Shown here in pieces: positions 53,593 through 63,639 of a stretch of DNA of 64,000 bases. The DNA comes from Bacteroidota bacterium. GTDB lineage: Bacteria; Bacteroidota; Bacteroidia; Chitinophagales; Chitinophagaceae. Made by a program: the position numbers and the translations under genes. The notes below the pieces were generated by a model. It was given only the letters and a program-made list of their open reading frames with translations, did not search any database and was not told the origin of the DNA. The number at the start of each line of letters is the position of its first letter. Position 1 is the first letter of the stretch. The stretch lies in the NCBI GenBank assembly GCA_016866355.1, contig VGMN01000001.1, positions 1 through 64,000 on the forward strand, given 5' to 3'.

Positions 53593-54488
53593 TCAGTAAG
53601 CGTGTTTTTATGGTTAGACCCCACACATTTGGGTATAACCCGCAAACAGCAGTCAATAATCCCTTTCAGTTCAACATTACAAAAGATGCAATTCCAGAGA
53701 GTGCGTTGTATGAATTTGATACACTTGTCAAAGTTTTACAATCCAAAGGGGTAGAGGTTCATGTGGTTCAGGACACTGAAGACCCACATACCCCGGATGC
53801 CCTATTTCCCAATAATTGGATTTCTTTCCATGAAACAGGTCAGTTTTTTTTATACCCGATGTTTGCAGCAAATAGGCGTGCCGAGCGAAAGGCTCCGGTA
53901 CTAAAATATATTACAGAGCAATTATCTTTTTCTAAGAGGTTAGATCTTTCCTTTTATGAGCAACAAAATTTTTTTTTAGAGGGAACGGGTAGTATGGTTC
54001 TTGATCGTGATGCCAAAATTGCCTACGCTTGCCGCAGCCCTAGAACCCACGAAAGAGTACTTAGAGATTTTTGTATGCTTGCCGGTTACACACCTTGTAT
54101 CTTTGACGCCATCGATGCCTCAGGTTACCCCTATTATCATACCAATGTATTGATGACTGTAACAAGGCACCATATAATCATGTGTTTGGAAAGTGTTGTT
54201 AGCGAGGTGCAAAGACAACAATTGAAATCATGTATTCAAAAATCAAAAAAACACTTGTTAACGATTTCACGTATGCAGGTAAATGCGTTTGCGGGTAACA
54301 TGCTCGAACTACAGGGCCATAGTATCTTGCCTTTATTGGTTATGAGTACGCAAGCCTTTCTTTCGTTGACCCCTTTGCAATCTGAGCAACTAAGTTGTTA
54401 TAACGAATTAGTGCACTGTGCACTCTATACGATTGAGAAGGTTGGGGGTGGCAGTGCTCGATGCATGCTCGCTGAGATACCAGGTTAA
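53589..54488 (+). CDS. ctlX: Citrulline utilization hydrolase-type amidinohydrolase CtlX
   Basis: A 299-aa protein of the guanidino-group-modifying (arginine deiminase-like) superfamily. Motifs MVRPHTFGYNPQTAVNNPFQ, DALFPNNWISFH, LEGTGSMVLDR and a C-terminal catalytic cysteine in GGGSARCMLAE match the CtlX group. It probably hydrolyses citrulline or a related ureido or guanidino compound. Confidence 0.85.
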   Translation: MISKRVFMVRPHTFGYNPQTAVNNPFQFNITKDAIPESALYEFDTLVKVLQSKGVEVHVVQDTEDPHTPDALFPNNWISFHETGQFFLYPMFAANRRAERKAPVLKYITEQLSFSKRLDLSFYEQQNFFLEGTGSMVLDRDAKIAYACRSPRTHERVLRDFCMLAGYTPCIFDAIDASGYPYYHTNVLMTVTRHHIIMCLESVVSEVQRQQLKSCIQKSKKHLLTISRMQVNAFAGNMLELQGHSILPLLVMSTQAFLSLTPLQSEQLSCYNELVHCALYTIEKVGGGSARCMLAEIPG

Positions 54489-55184
54489 TCACCCACCGGG
54501 AAGCACTAAAAAAATAGTGGGGCGTTTATGCAGTTTTGGCAGATCTCTTGCCCAATCAGCCACCGTTCGGGTACAAACCCACTCAGTGGGTCCTGTTAGC
54601 TCTACTGCTAAGCAAAGAAGCGTAGACGGCTGCAGATGCTTAAGCAGCGCTCTCAACAATTGGTCATTTCGGTAAGGGGCCTCAATAAATAGTTGTGTTG
54701 TATTTTCATTTTTAGCTGCGAATTCTATACGCCTAATCATTTTCTGTTTTGCATTATCCTCTATCGGTAAATAACCAAGAAACTGAAACTGTTGCCCATT
54801 TCCTCCACTTGCCATTAAAGCAAGTAAGATTGAACTGGGTCCAACGAGCGGTTTGACAGTAGCGCCGTGACGGTGTGCTAGGTCAACCAACTCTTGCCCT
54901 GGATCGGCAACACCCGGACATCCAGCTTCGCTGGCAATACCGATAACATGGTTGGTCTTGAGTGTGTTTATGAAAACAGCTTTGGTAGCAGGCTCACCGA
55001 TTGTATGCCATGTATATTCATCGATGATCATTTCTTTCCAGTACTGTTTGAAATACCGACGGCAGGTTCGTTTATTCTCAACAAAAAACACCTTGCATTC
55101 CTTAATGGCTTGCAAAACATACTCGGGTAGGACTTGAGTGGCCTCGGGATGTAGCGGAGTGGGAATCAGATAAACAGTAGTCAT
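54489..55184 (-). CDS. RsmI-like SAM-dependent methyltransferase
   Basis: A 231-aa tetrapyrrole-methylase-fold protein related to RsmI, which 2'-O-methylates C1402 of 16S rRNA. IASEAGCPGVADPGQELVDLAH and LVGPSSILLALMASG are characteristic. It is shorter than typical RsmI (about 280 aa) and lacks the C-terminal extension, a known Bacteroidota variant. Its start overlaps the EI24 stop. Confidence 0.87.
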   Translation of the reverse strand: MTTVYLIPTPLHPEATQVLPEYVLQAIKECKVFFVENKRTCRRYFKQYWKEMIIDEYTWHTIGEPATKAVFINTLKTNHVIGIASEAGCPGVADPGQELVDLAHRHGATVKPLVGPSSILLALMASGGNGQQFQFLGYLPIEDNAKQKMIRRIEFAAKNENTTQLFIEAPYRNDQLLRALLKHLQPSTLLCLAVELTGPTEWVCTRTVADWARDLPKLHKRPTIFLVLPGG

Positions 55185-55924
55185 ACTTTTTTTACTTGTC
55201 TAACACTTAATGTGGCAGCAATTATTGCGTAAGCAGGTGCTAGCAACACAAATAAATGCATGACAAAAAATAATAGGCCATTACCAACAGCTAATCCTTT
55301 ATGGTGGCTGCAGAAAACAGCACTTTGTTTGGGGGTTAATTGATTACGTGCAAAAGAATAGTCTAGCATGGAGAATCCAAAGTAATAAACTTGCATCAAT
55401 AGCCCAATTAATGGAGTAATCCATCCAACAACAGGAATCAGTGCCAGTACAATCAGTCCCCCAAAATAGAGTGCTTCCAGCCAGGTATTTTTTATAGCAA
55501 ACCGAATACCACGTTGTGCAGCTCTCCAAACTTCTTCCCAACAAAATTGATGATCTTTTTTTTCAAGTAATGCTTCGGTCTTTTCACTCAGGTAAGCAAA
55601 GCCGGGAGCACCTACAATAAGAACTAGGTTTTTAAAAAGTGCAAAATAAAATAGAAGCAGTACTAGTCTCAGCATCATTCCGTTCATCACAAATAAAAAA
55701 CTAAGCCACTCACTTCTTTCTTTTTGTAGCCATTGTTCAATCCCAATAGTTTCACTCATCCAGCTAACGGCATCATTGGAAGAAATCAAAAAGAGTATTA
55801 ATCCAACAACAGAGAGTAGCGTATATAAAATACCCGGCCAAAGAATTCCCCGCAGCAGATTTTGTTGCTGAATAAAATGGCGTGCCTCCTGCCAGGAGCG
55901 AAATGCAATTACAATCTCTTTCAA
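55181..55924 (-). CDS. EI24/CysZ-like membrane protein
   Basis: A 247-aa protein with about five hydrophobic segments and the EI24 pattern, including a long internal hairpin and ALIPVVGWITPLIG. In the related CysZ proteins it forms a sulfate channel; the role here is unknown. It overlaps the RsmI-like gene by four bases. Confidence 0.8.
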   Translation of the reverse strand: MKEIVIAFRSWQEARHFIQQQNLLRGILWPGILYTLLSVVGLILFLISSNDAVSWMSETIGIEQWLQKERSEWLSFLFVMNGMMLRLVLLLFYFALFKNLVLIVGAPGFAYLSEKTEALLEKKDHQFCWEEVWRAAQRGIRFAIKNTWLEALYFGGLIVLALIPVVGWITPLIGLLMQVYYFGFSMLDYSFARNQLTPKQSAVFCSHHKGLAVGNGLLFFVMHLFVLLAPAYAIIAATLSVRQVKKV

Positions 55925-55947
55925 AACTGTATTTTAAAAAGTAACTG

Positions 55948-56961
55948 TTAAAAAGTAGGACAGTTGAGTCTTTTGAGACTGGGGTCAGATGGCTTTTTGA
56001 TATAGATCAGTGATATCTCTAATCCTCCTCTTGCGTTAGAGGCGGGTTTTAAAATGGACGTGTTAGCATCGTAGCTAGCACCCAATCTGAGTCCACTAAA
56101 TTCAAGACCAATGTAAGGAATCACCGCATCATTCAATCTGTACCAGCTACCCAAGTATACATTCACGGGGTTATCCTCATTTCTATTGACGCTATAGGAG
56201 AACGCTGCTCCTACAATGGTGTTTGTTGCTTTTGCTTGCATGCTATGATTAGCGGCCAGGTGAATATAGTGGTAACCACCAACAGGAATCCTACCACCAG
56301 CTTGGAGTGTGGTACGTGTGTTGAGGATATATTGACCACCTTGAAAACTTTCTTTGGGGCGGTTGAGATGATACATAGAAGCTCCCAGATAGAAATTATT
56401 ATATCCATTGGTGGTGCCACTGTATAGTAATCCGGCACTGAGATCAAAGTAACCCAGACTCAATTGACGACTATCAAAAATTTCATTGGTTACTCCTGTG
56501 AATCCAAGTGGTGTTAACTGATCAGCAAAAACTACTTTGCTAACATCTAATCGTTTGTTGACAAAAGCCCCTTGAAAGCCAACACCAATTTGATGAAATC
56601 CATCTTCGTCCAATCCCTTATGGTAAGAAAAAGAAGCCCCAGCGTAGTTGGTAACAAGAATTCCATCCCCTGCCACATCTGTCATCCCCAATAAACCCAC
56701 TCCCATGTTATCAGAACTGATCAAACGATTCCTCATCAATCCAAAATCAACAGATACGGTTTTAGTAACAAAGGCATTTTCAATAGTAGGCCACTGGTTG
56801 CGATAATTTCCGGCTACCCTAACTGCGCCATCAAATTTTCCGGTAAGGGCAGGGTTTAGAGTTAAGGGCGAAGCAAAAAATTGGGAAAAATTAGGATCCT
56901 GTGCCTTGATTATCAAAACATTAGAAATAATGAGGGTCAGGCTAAGGATAATTCTTCGCAT
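55948..56961 (-). CDS. PorP/SprF-family type IX secretion membrane protein
   Basis: A 337-aa barrel protein with a signal peptide from Met at 56961 (RRIILSLTLIISNVLIIKAQ); the TTG at 56982 is less likely. DPNFSQFFASPLTLNPALTGKFDG is the PorP/SprF signature. Such proteins anchor PorE/SprB-like proteins at the outer membrane. No SprB partner is visible here. Confidence 0.9.
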   Translation of the reverse strand: MRRIILSLTLIISNVLIIKAQDPNFSQFFASPLTLNPALTGKFDGAVRVAGNYRNQWPTIENAFVTKTVSVDFGLMRNRLISSDNMGVGLLGMTDVAGDGILVTNYAGASFSYHKGLDEDGFHQIGVGFQGAFVNKRLDVSKVVFADQLTPLGFTGVTNEIFDSRQLSLGYFDLSAGLLYSGTTNGYNNFYLGASMYHLNRPKESFQGGQYILNTRTTLQAGGRIPVGGYHYIHLAANHSMQAKATNTIVGAAFSYSVNRNEDNPVNVYLGSWYRLNDAVIPYIGLEFSGLRLGASYDANTSILKPASNARGGLEISLIYIKKPSDPSLKRLNCPTF

Positions 56962-57031
56962 AGGTCTTAAAAAAACGGTCAAATAGGGCCTTTAATTGTG
57001 AGACAGGCAAGTTACGATTTTTGGTCCAAAA

Positions 57032-57682
57032 TCACTGCTGAAGCTTGGTGCCAAATGCCAGGTCTCCAGCATCCCCTAATCCAGGTACAATATAGCTTTT
57101 AGCCGTAAGTTCCTCATCTATGTCTCCGCACCAGATATGGGCATGTGGGGCATGACGCTGCACATATTCAATACCTGCTGTACAGGCAATGGCAACCACT
57201 AAGTGAATGGTGCTGGGTTTGCCTAGTGCTGCTAACTCATGTATGGTTTTAACCAGCGAAGCACCGGTTGCCAGCATGGGGTCTGCAATAATAAGTGCTC
57301 GATTATTTAAATCTGGACATGAAACATACTCCAGACTAATCTCAAATGTTCCGTCCTTGTGGTGTTTGCGATAGGCGCTGATAAAGGCACTGTCTGCTTT
57401 GTCAAAGTAATTAAGTAATCCTTGATGTAGGGGTAATCCAGCTCTCAAAATAGTTGCCAACACTGGCTGCGATTCCAATACCAGATGCGTAGCAATTCCC
57501 AATGGAGTTTGAACTTCTTTCTTTGTGGTGGGAAGTGTTTTGCTGATTTCATAGGCAGCCACTTCTCCTATTCGTTCTAAATTTCTTCTAAATCGCATTC
57601 GGTCTCCTTGTATGGTGATATCTCTGATTTCACTAATCCAATTACTGACTAAGGAGTGATCTTTACAAAGATTAACTAGCAT
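57032..57682 (-). CDS. upp: Uracil phosphoribosyltransferase
   Basis: A 216-aa UPRTase, which makes UMP from uracil and PRPP. It has the RAGLPLHQG and the PRPP-binding loop ADPMLATGASL. Transcribed divergently from anmK across 55 bp. Confidence 0.93.
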   Translation of the reverse strand: MLVNLCKDHSLVSNWISEIRDITIQGDRMRFRRNLERIGEVAAYEISKTLPTTKKEVQTPLGIATHLVLESQPVLATILRAGLPLHQGLLNYFDKADSAFISAYRKHHKDGTFEISLEYVSCPDLNNRALIIADPMLATGASLVKTIHELAALGKPSTIHLVVAIACTAGIEYVQRHAPHAHIWCGDIDEELTAKSYIVPGLGDAGDLAFGTKLQQ

Positions 57683-57737
57683 GCGATTTGTTTCGGGTGA
57701 ACAGTTTACTTTTACTCGCCGAATTTAATTTGTTTTT

Positions 57738-58832
57738 ATGGTTTATCACGCATTGGGTATCATGAGTGGCAGTTCGTTGGATGGGCTGGACCTTGTTTTT
57801 GCTCATTTTCATGAGCAAGGGGGACAATGGTCGTTTGAAATAGAAGCAACTGCCTGTTACAAGTATACTGCTGAATGGGAGAACCGTCTTAAAGAGGCTG
57901 CTCAATTGAACGCACGTGCCTATTGCCAGCTTCATGTTGATTATGGACATTACCTAGGAAAAGAGGTAAATCATTTTATTGAAGAACATCAGCTTGCTTA
58001 TAAAGTCAGTTTGATTGGGAGTCATGGACACACTGTATTTCATTCTCCCTCTACTGGTTTGACCACGCAAATTGGAGATGGTGCAGCTTTGGCCGCAGCA
58101 ACCGAGTTGCCTGTTGTCACGGACCTGCGCTCAATGGATTTGGCTTGGGGTGGTCAGGGTGCACCCTTGGTTCCCATTGGTGAACAACAGTTATTTCCAG
58201 GCTATTCATTTTTTTTGAACATAGGGGGTATTGCCAATATTACACGTGCCATTGATCCCTACGTAGCTTTTGACTGTTGCCCGGCTAATCGAGTACTCAA
58301 CTTATTAGCTTCAAAAATTGGAAAGCCCTATGATCATGCCGGTCAGCTTGCTGCCAGTGGACAAATCAATACTGCGCTACTTGAGCAATTGAATAGTGAT
58401 CCCTACTATAAAAAGCCCTACCCAAAATCGCTTGCTAATGAAATAGGTACGGACCAACATTTTCCATTATTGCTAGCAAGTGGTTCCTCCATACCTGATT
58501 TGTTGGCAACCTACACACAACATATAGTTGATCAAATTGGTCAGGCTGCAGCGTTACTGACCTCCGCTGCTACAACTACGGAAAATAAATGTTTAGTCAC
58601 TGGTGGAGGCGCATTCAACACCTTTTTAATTGATTGCTTGGATGCGGCATTTCGTAAAAGTGGAATTACACTAGTGGTACCACCCGCTGATTTAGTAAAC
58701 TACAAGGAGGCATTGATCATGGCTTATTTAGCTGTTTTGCGTTGGAGACAAGAATACACGGTAATTCCAACTGTAACAGGTGCGCGTCGAGCCAGCATTG
58801 GCGGGGCGCTTTGGAATGGTCAGGAGGCTTGA
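57738..58832 (+). CDS. anmK: Anhydro-N-acetylmuramic acid kinase
   Basis: A 364-aa kinase with N-terminal GIMSGSSLDGLDL and the later GGIANIT and VTGGGAFNTFLID. It phosphorylates and opens anhydroMurNAc in peptidoglycan recycling. Its 3' end overlaps the converging desaturase gene by 13 bp. Confidence 0.93.
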   Translation: MVYHALGIMSGSSLDGLDLVFAHFHEQGGQWSFEIEATACYKYTAEWENRLKEAAQLNARAYCQLHVDYGHYLGKEVNHFIEEHQLAYKVSLIGSHGHTVFHSPSTGLTTQIGDGAALAAATELPVVTDLRSMDLAWGGQGAPLVPIGEQQLFPGYSFFLNIGGIANITRAIDPYVAFDCCPANRVLNLLASKIGKPYDHAGQLAASGQINTALLEQLNSDPYYKKPYPKSLANEIGTDQHFPLLLASGSSIPDLLATYTQHIVDQIGQAAALLTSAATTTENKCLVTGGGAFNTFLIDCLDAAFRKSGITLVVPPADLVNYKEALIMAYLAVLRWRQEYTVIPTVTGARRASIGGALWNGQEA

Positions 58833-59863
58833 GAAAGTATTGGCTGCGTGCGTGATTGTAATAATGCAATAGCCTCCTCCTTACTAGCGAACATATTATC
58901 AATATTGACTAATCGGTCAGCAAGTTTATCATACCGTTTTGTCATTAACCAAATAAAAATATGCAAGTAGTGGATGCCTTCAAAAGTGAAGATTTTTTTT
59001 TCGGCCAACTTGCTTTTAACACGTAGAAACTCATTAGGCAATTCTGTGTAGTGCATGGCGGGGCGGTCATGATGTATGGCATGATACCCATCGTTCCAAC
59101 AAATATGGTTGTAGTGGGTATTAATACAATTAATTGTATTTTCTTCAAGGTGTTGTGGATCAACAAACGCATGCTGCGCCCAATTACCCAGCATCATTAC
59201 AATGCGTGCAAAGAAAAATGGAATGATGAATATAAATAAGGCTGCTTTTGCATTCAGCAGGTATAATAAAATGCAGGCTATATAAAATGCAATTTCTCCA
59301 GCTGTTAATCGCATGTAGAATCGTTTCCTTTTTCTAGAGAAGAAATAGAGAAAGGTATCTCGGAAGCCCAGGAATAAGAAGCGGGATACATAACAAATAA
59401 AATCCCACAAAGAATCGCGTCGATAGTGTAGCGTACTGCTGGCATCCTCCTCCATGTTATTCTCTACATGATGCATTCCCATGTGATGGGCAAAATATGT
59501 TTCTGGTGTATGACCAAAAAATGGACAAACGGCCCAAATAACCCAGTGCTGTAAAAAAGCTACTTCTTTTTTGAATAGACGACGATGCACAATACAATGC
59601 AGCATTAACCCAAATCTACCTTTAAAATAAAGTTGAGAAATATAGAAGTAGGGTATATAGGCTAGCCACCAATAGAATCCTTGTAAAAGAGGGGTGAAAA
59701 GCAAAATAGCTACTGGTATCACTAAAAGATGTATACCTGTCAACAAATGAATAAAGGGTAGATCTCTTTTATCATTGATAAAGGATAACCAAAATTTTTC
59801 GTAAGCTGTAAAGCGATCGGGTAATTGATAAACAGGGTCGCTGATGAAGGTCAGTGTGCGCAT
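58820..59863 (-). CDS. Membrane fatty-acid desaturase
   Basis: A 347-aa membrane desaturase from Met at 59863 (RTLTFISDPVYQLPDRFTAYEKF). The ORF extends to 59944, but that part would overlap the upstream gene. The three histidine boxes are present: HCIVH, HHMGMHH and HAIHH. There are four to five hydrophobic segments. Function is lipid or carotenoid desaturation. Confidence 0.85.
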   Translation of the reverse strand: MRTLTFISDPVYQLPDRFTAYEKFWLSFINDKRDLPFIHLLTGIHLLVIPVAILLFTPLLQGFYWWLAYIPYFYISQLYFKGRFGLMLHCIVHRRLFKKEVAFLQHWVIWAVCPFFGHTPETYFAHHMGMHHVENNMEEDASSTLHYRRDSLWDFICYVSRFLFLGFRDTFLYFFSRKRKRFYMRLTAGEIAFYIACILLYLLNAKAALFIFIIPFFFARIVMMLGNWAQHAFVDPQHLEENTINCINTHYNHICWNDGYHAIHHDRPAMHYTELPNEFLRVKSKLAEKKIFTFEGIHYLHIFIWLMTKRYDKLADRLVNIDNMFASKEEAIALLQSRTQPILSQAS

Positions 59864-59894
59864 AATAACAATCACCAAAGTTAAATCCTTCTGC

Positions 59895-61334
59895 TTACAT
59901 CTTGAGCGTTGGCTTATTGGAGCGTACTCCCGTGGTGGCACCACCTTCCAGGGTAAGGTTAACCGGCTGGTTTTGTTTCCAATTTCCTCTTGTAAAATCA
60001 GGGATGTCTACGGTTCGGGATCTTTTCTGGGTGGAAAGGACACTGAGGGGAACAATACTACTCCATGATGCTGCATCATAAACATCCTGATCAAGTGGAA
60101 GGCCATTTCTTAAACAATCGATCAATCTCCAATCCATAATAAAGTCCATGCCTCCATGTCCACCCACTTCCTTAGCTATGGCACCAATATGTTTTACAAT
60201 GGGGAGTGTATATTTTTCCTCGAGGGATTTCATTTCCTCCGTCTTTACCCAACTATGCCCAAAAGCAATTCGAGCTGGGCCAGGCCATTTTTGTGCTATG
60301 CCCTTAGTGCCGCTTACAATATGTATACGTGAGTAAGGGCGTGGAGTTGATACATCATGTTGAATTAAAATGGTTCTTCCTTGCACCGTTCGTATCAGGG
60401 TGTTGTTCATATTGCCACGATAACTTTTTCCAACATAGGGCTGAAAAAAAGAATCTTTGGCGGCCATTTCAGTAGCTAATGGAGCCAGGCTAAAATCTCC
60501 GGTACTCATACTTACCAAATGCTCCATCAAATCTCCTCTGTTAATATTCATACATTGGGCTACCGGACCCAGCCCATGGGTAGGATAAAGACTTCCATTT
60601 TTCCCGATATTTTCCTTGATACGCCACATATCTGCGTAAGCTCTTTTATTAAAGAGCCAACCAGTAGAAAGATCATGTACATACGCTCCTTCAGCATGGA
60701 CTATATCTCCAAACAATCCTTGGCGACTCATATTCAAGGTTAGTAATTCAAAAAAATCATAGCAGCAATTCTCAAGCATCATGCAATGCCGCTTTGTTTT
60801 CTCAGAAGTATCTACTAGTTCCCAGCACTGTTCTAGTGTTAGTGCAGCAGGCACCTCAGTGGCTGCATGTTTGCCATTTTTCATTGCATATACAGCAATG
60901 GGGGTATGCAATGACCAAGGGGTGGTTATATATACCAGATCAATTTCGTTTGATTCGCAGAGTGCTTTCCATCCTTCTTCACCGCTGTATTCTTTTGCTT
61001 TTGGTCGATTGACAGCAGCCAAGGATTTTTGGGCTCCAGCCAGTCTATCTGGATATTTATCACAGACGGCCACAATCTCTACTCCATCTATATAAGCTAA
61101 TCTTCCCACTGCATCTGATCCACGCATGCCTATTCCTACAATTCCAATTCTAACTACCTCTAATTTTGGTGCAGCATATCCACACATATTGAAACTGGGC
61201 GGTTGTTTCAGCATCTGTGCGGAGTGGGCCAATGCTTCCTCGGTAGGTGCTGCGGCAAAAACAGGTAAACCCGTGGCTAAGGCAGAACCGCCAATTGTCA
61301 TAGTGCGAATAAAATCTCTTCTGGGTGTGGACAT
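59895..61334 (-). CDS. Gfo/Idh/MocA-family oxidoreductase, GH109-like
   Basis: A 479-aa exported enzyme with a Tat signal (RRDFIRTMTIGGSALATG). The Rossmann start GIVGIGMRGSDAVGRLAYIDG and DKYPDRLAGAQ resemble the NAD-dependent GH109 alpha-N-acetylgalactosaminidase group. EVPAALTLEQCWELVDTSEKTKRHCMMLENCCYD supports this. Substrate specificity cannot be read from the sequence. Confidence 0.85.
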   Translation of the reverse strand: MSTPRRDFIRTMTIGGSALATGLPVFAAAPTEEALAHSAQMLKQPPSFNMCGYAAPKLEVVRIGIVGIGMRGSDAVGRLAYIDGVEIVAVCDKYPDRLAGAQKSLAAVNRPKAKEYSGEEGWKALCESNEIDLVYITTPWSLHTPIAVYAMKNGKHAATEVPAALTLEQCWELVDTSEKTKRHCMMLENCCYDFFELLTLNMSRQGLFGDIVHAEGAYVHDLSTGWLFNKRAYADMWRIKENIGKNGSLYPTHGLGPVAQCMNINRGDLMEHLVSMSTGDFSLAPLATEMAAKDSFFQPYVGKSYRGNMNNTLIRTVQGRTILIQHDVSTPRPYSRIHIVSGTKGIAQKWPGPARIAFGHSWVKTEEMKSLEEKYTLPIVKHIGAIAKEVGGHGGMDFIMDWRLIDCLRNGLPLDQDVYDAASWSSIVPLSVLSTQKRSRTVDIPDFTRGNWKQNQPVNLTLEGGATTGVRSNKPTLKM

Positions 61335-61343
61335 ATTTTTAAT

Positions 61344-62021
61344 TTAATCGTTCAGTAAATCGGGTCTTCTTTCTTTAGTTCTTTTCAGTGCCTCTTCATA
61401 GCGCCATTCTTCAATATTTTTATGATTACCGCTTAATAAAATAGAAGGTACGCTCCAGCCTCTGAACTCCTCTGGTCGAGTATAAACGGGAGGAGAAAGT
61501 AGATTATCTTGAAAGGAATCGGTTAATGCTGAGGTTTCATCATTTAATACACCCGGAATCAATCTTCCAATGGCGTCTACTAAAATAGCAGCGGGCAATT
61601 CCCCTCCGCTTAGCACGTAATCTCCAATTGAGATTTCGCATGTGACATACTGGGCTCTGATTCTTTCGTCAATTCCTTTATAATGTCCGCAGATCAATAA
61701 AAGATTTTCTTGTAATGAAAGTTGATTGACACGGGATTGTGTCAATCGTTCACCATCGGGTGTTAAGTAAATGACTTCATCGTATTTTCTCTTAGCTGCC
61801 AGTGCATCAATGGCATTCGCTAATGGTTCACACATCATGACCATGCCAGCACCTCCACCATATTGATAATCGTCTACCTGGCCATATTCATTCACCGCCC
61901 ATTTCCGCAGCGAGTGCACTTCAATAGTAAGTAAGCCTTTTTCCTGTGCCCGTTTCATCATGCTATGTTGAAAAGGGCTTTCCAACAGACCAGGCAATAC
62001 AGTTAGTATATCGATGTGCAT
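61344..62021 (-). CDS. trmD: tRNA (guanine-N1)-methyltransferase
   Basis: A 225-aa SPOUT methyltransferase that makes m1G37. The knot motifs [23 protein letters not shown] and [12 protein letters not shown] are all present. Confidence 0.95.
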   Translation of the reverse strand: MHIDILTVLPGLLESPFQHSMMKRAQEKGLLTIEVHSLRKWAVNEYGQVDDYQYGGGAGMVMMCEPLANAIDALAAKRKYDEVIYLTPDGERLTQSRVNQLSLQENLLLICGHYKGIDERIRAQYVTCEISIGDYVLSGGELPAAILVDAIGRLIPGVLNDETSALTDSFQDNLLSPPVYTRPEEFRGWSVPSILLSGNHKNIEEWRYEEALKRTKERRPDLLND

Positions 62022-62065
62022 ATTACAAATATAACCTACTGCTTTTTTGTAACATACACAAAAAA

Positions 62066-62088
62066 CCCCTGCCCACTTGGACAGGGGG
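62066..62088 (-). terminator. Probable intrinsic terminator upstream of trmD
   Basis: CCCCTG (62066-62071) pairs with CAGGGG (62082-62087). Read on the - strand it is followed by TTTTTT, so it would end transcripts coming from the dipeptidase gene. Confidence 0.75.
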
Positions 62089-62233
62089 AACCCTCAAGGG
62101 GCCAATGCTGAATGCTTTTTTTCAAGTTCTTTTGTTTCCATACGGTATTTTTTAGCATTTTAAACGATGCTACGAATCTAAACCGCTGGTATCGCTACTT
62201 CAATGATAGCTTACAAACTGTAATTGATCAACA

Positions 62234-63604
62234 TCAGGAAAGTGAAGCAAAATATTGGTGGAAATAGGGAATGGTTTCAATCCCTTTAAAATAGTTTTCA
62301 ATATTATATTTCTCGTTGGGACTATGTAGATTGTCATTATCCAAACCAAAGCCCATAAAAACTATTTTCACACCAAGCTCTTTCTCCAAGATGGAACAGA
62401 TTGGAATACTGCCTCCACCTCGTACAGGAATGGGCGTTTTTCCAAAGGTGGTTTCTATTGCTTTAGCTGCAGCTTGATAACCTTTGCTATCAATAGGAGT
62501 CATGTAAGGTTCACCGCCATGGTGAAGGGATGCTTTCACTTGCACACCTGCCGGCGCAATAGATTGGAAATACTGGATTAATTTTTGTGTTATGGTGGTA
62601 GCGGATTGATTAGGGACCAACCGTGCTGAGATTTTTGCATAAGCTTTTGAGGGCAATACAGTTTTAGCTCCTTCTCCTGTATAGCCACCCCAAATTCCAT
62701 TTACTTCAAGTGTAGGTCTGATGCCGGTGCGTTCATAGGTTGAATAACCCTTTTCACCCCATAATTGGTTAATGCCTAACTCTTCTTTATATGCTTTTTC
62801 ATCAAAGGGTGCTTTATTGATTAGTGCACGTTCTGCAGCGCTGGCTTCTACCACATCATCATAAAATCCGGGTATGGTAATGTGGTTGTTCTCATCGTGA
62901 CAGCTTGCAATCATTTTGGCTAGTATGGTTATGGGATTAGCCACCGCTCCTCCATAGGTACCACTATGTAAATCTCGGTTGGCACCCGTGACTTCTACTT
63001 CAATATAACTTAGTCCTCGTACACCTGTATCCAGCGATGGGGTATCAAAACTTAGCATGGCAGAGTCGCTTATTAAAATGACATCCGCTTTTAGTAGTTC
63101 TTTATGTTTGGCAACAAAGCTGCCCAGGTTGGGGGATCCAACTTCTTCTTCGCCCTCAATTAAAAATTTGATATTAGTACAAAGCGTTTGTGTTTGGTTC
63201 ATCAATTCAAGGGCTTTCACATGCATGTAGAATTGACCTTTGTCATCAGCAGAACCACGGGCAAAAACTTTTCCGTCTTTGATTACGGGTTCAAACGGCC
63301 CGCTATGCCATAACTCTAAGGGATCAGCAGGTTGAACATCGTAATGACCGTACACCAAAACAGTGGGGGCTTTTTCGTTTATTATTTTTTCTCCGTAAAC
63401 AACGGGGTAGCCTTCGGTGGGCATTACGGCTGCTTGTTCACAACCGGCATCTAATAACCTTTTTTTTACGGCTTCTGCGCAACGTAACATGTCTTCTTTG
63501 TGTGCTGATTTTGCACTGATCGATGGTATTTTCAAGAGATCAATCATCTCTTGTAAAAAGCGATCTTTATTTTTTTCCTGATACGATTTCCAGACAGCAG
63601 ACAT
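62234..63604 (-). CDS. M20-family dipeptidase
   Basis: A 456-aa zinc dipeptidase of the M20/CNDP type. Metal and catalytic motifs are VYGHYDVQPAD, ARGSADDKGQ, LIEGEEEVGSPN and a late DNLHSPNEKY. There is no signal peptide. It is probably a general cytoplasmic dipeptidase. Confidence 0.9.
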   Translation of the reverse strand: MSAVWKSYQEKNKDRFLQEMIDLLKIPSISAKSAHKEDMLRCAEAVKKRLLDAGCEQAAVMPTEGYPVVYGEKIINEKAPTVLVYGHYDVQPADPLELWHSGPFEPVIKDGKVFARGSADDKGQFYMHVKALELMNQTQTLCTNIKFLIEGEEEVGSPNLGSFVAKHKELLKADVILISDSAMLSFDTPSLDTGVRGLSYIEVEVTGANRDLHSGTYGGAVANPITILAKMIASCHDENNHITIPGFYDDVVEASAAERALINKAPFDEKAYKEELGINQLWGEKGYSTYERTGIRPTLEVNGIWGGYTGEGAKTVLPSKAYAKISARLVPNQSATTITQKLIQYFQSIAPAGVQVKASLHHGGEPYMTPIDSKGYQAAAKAIETTFGKTPIPVRGGGSIPICSILEKELGVKIVFMGFGLDNDNLHSPNEKYNIENYFKGIETIPYFHQYFASLS

Positions 63605-63639
63605 GGTATTAATTTATTGGTGATTGAAATGCAAAAATA

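Noticed and set aside
62091-62175. Short - strand ORF of about 40 codons running into the hairpin at 62066
   Set aside because: It would be translated through the terminator stem and has no recognisable family; more likely untranslated sequence.
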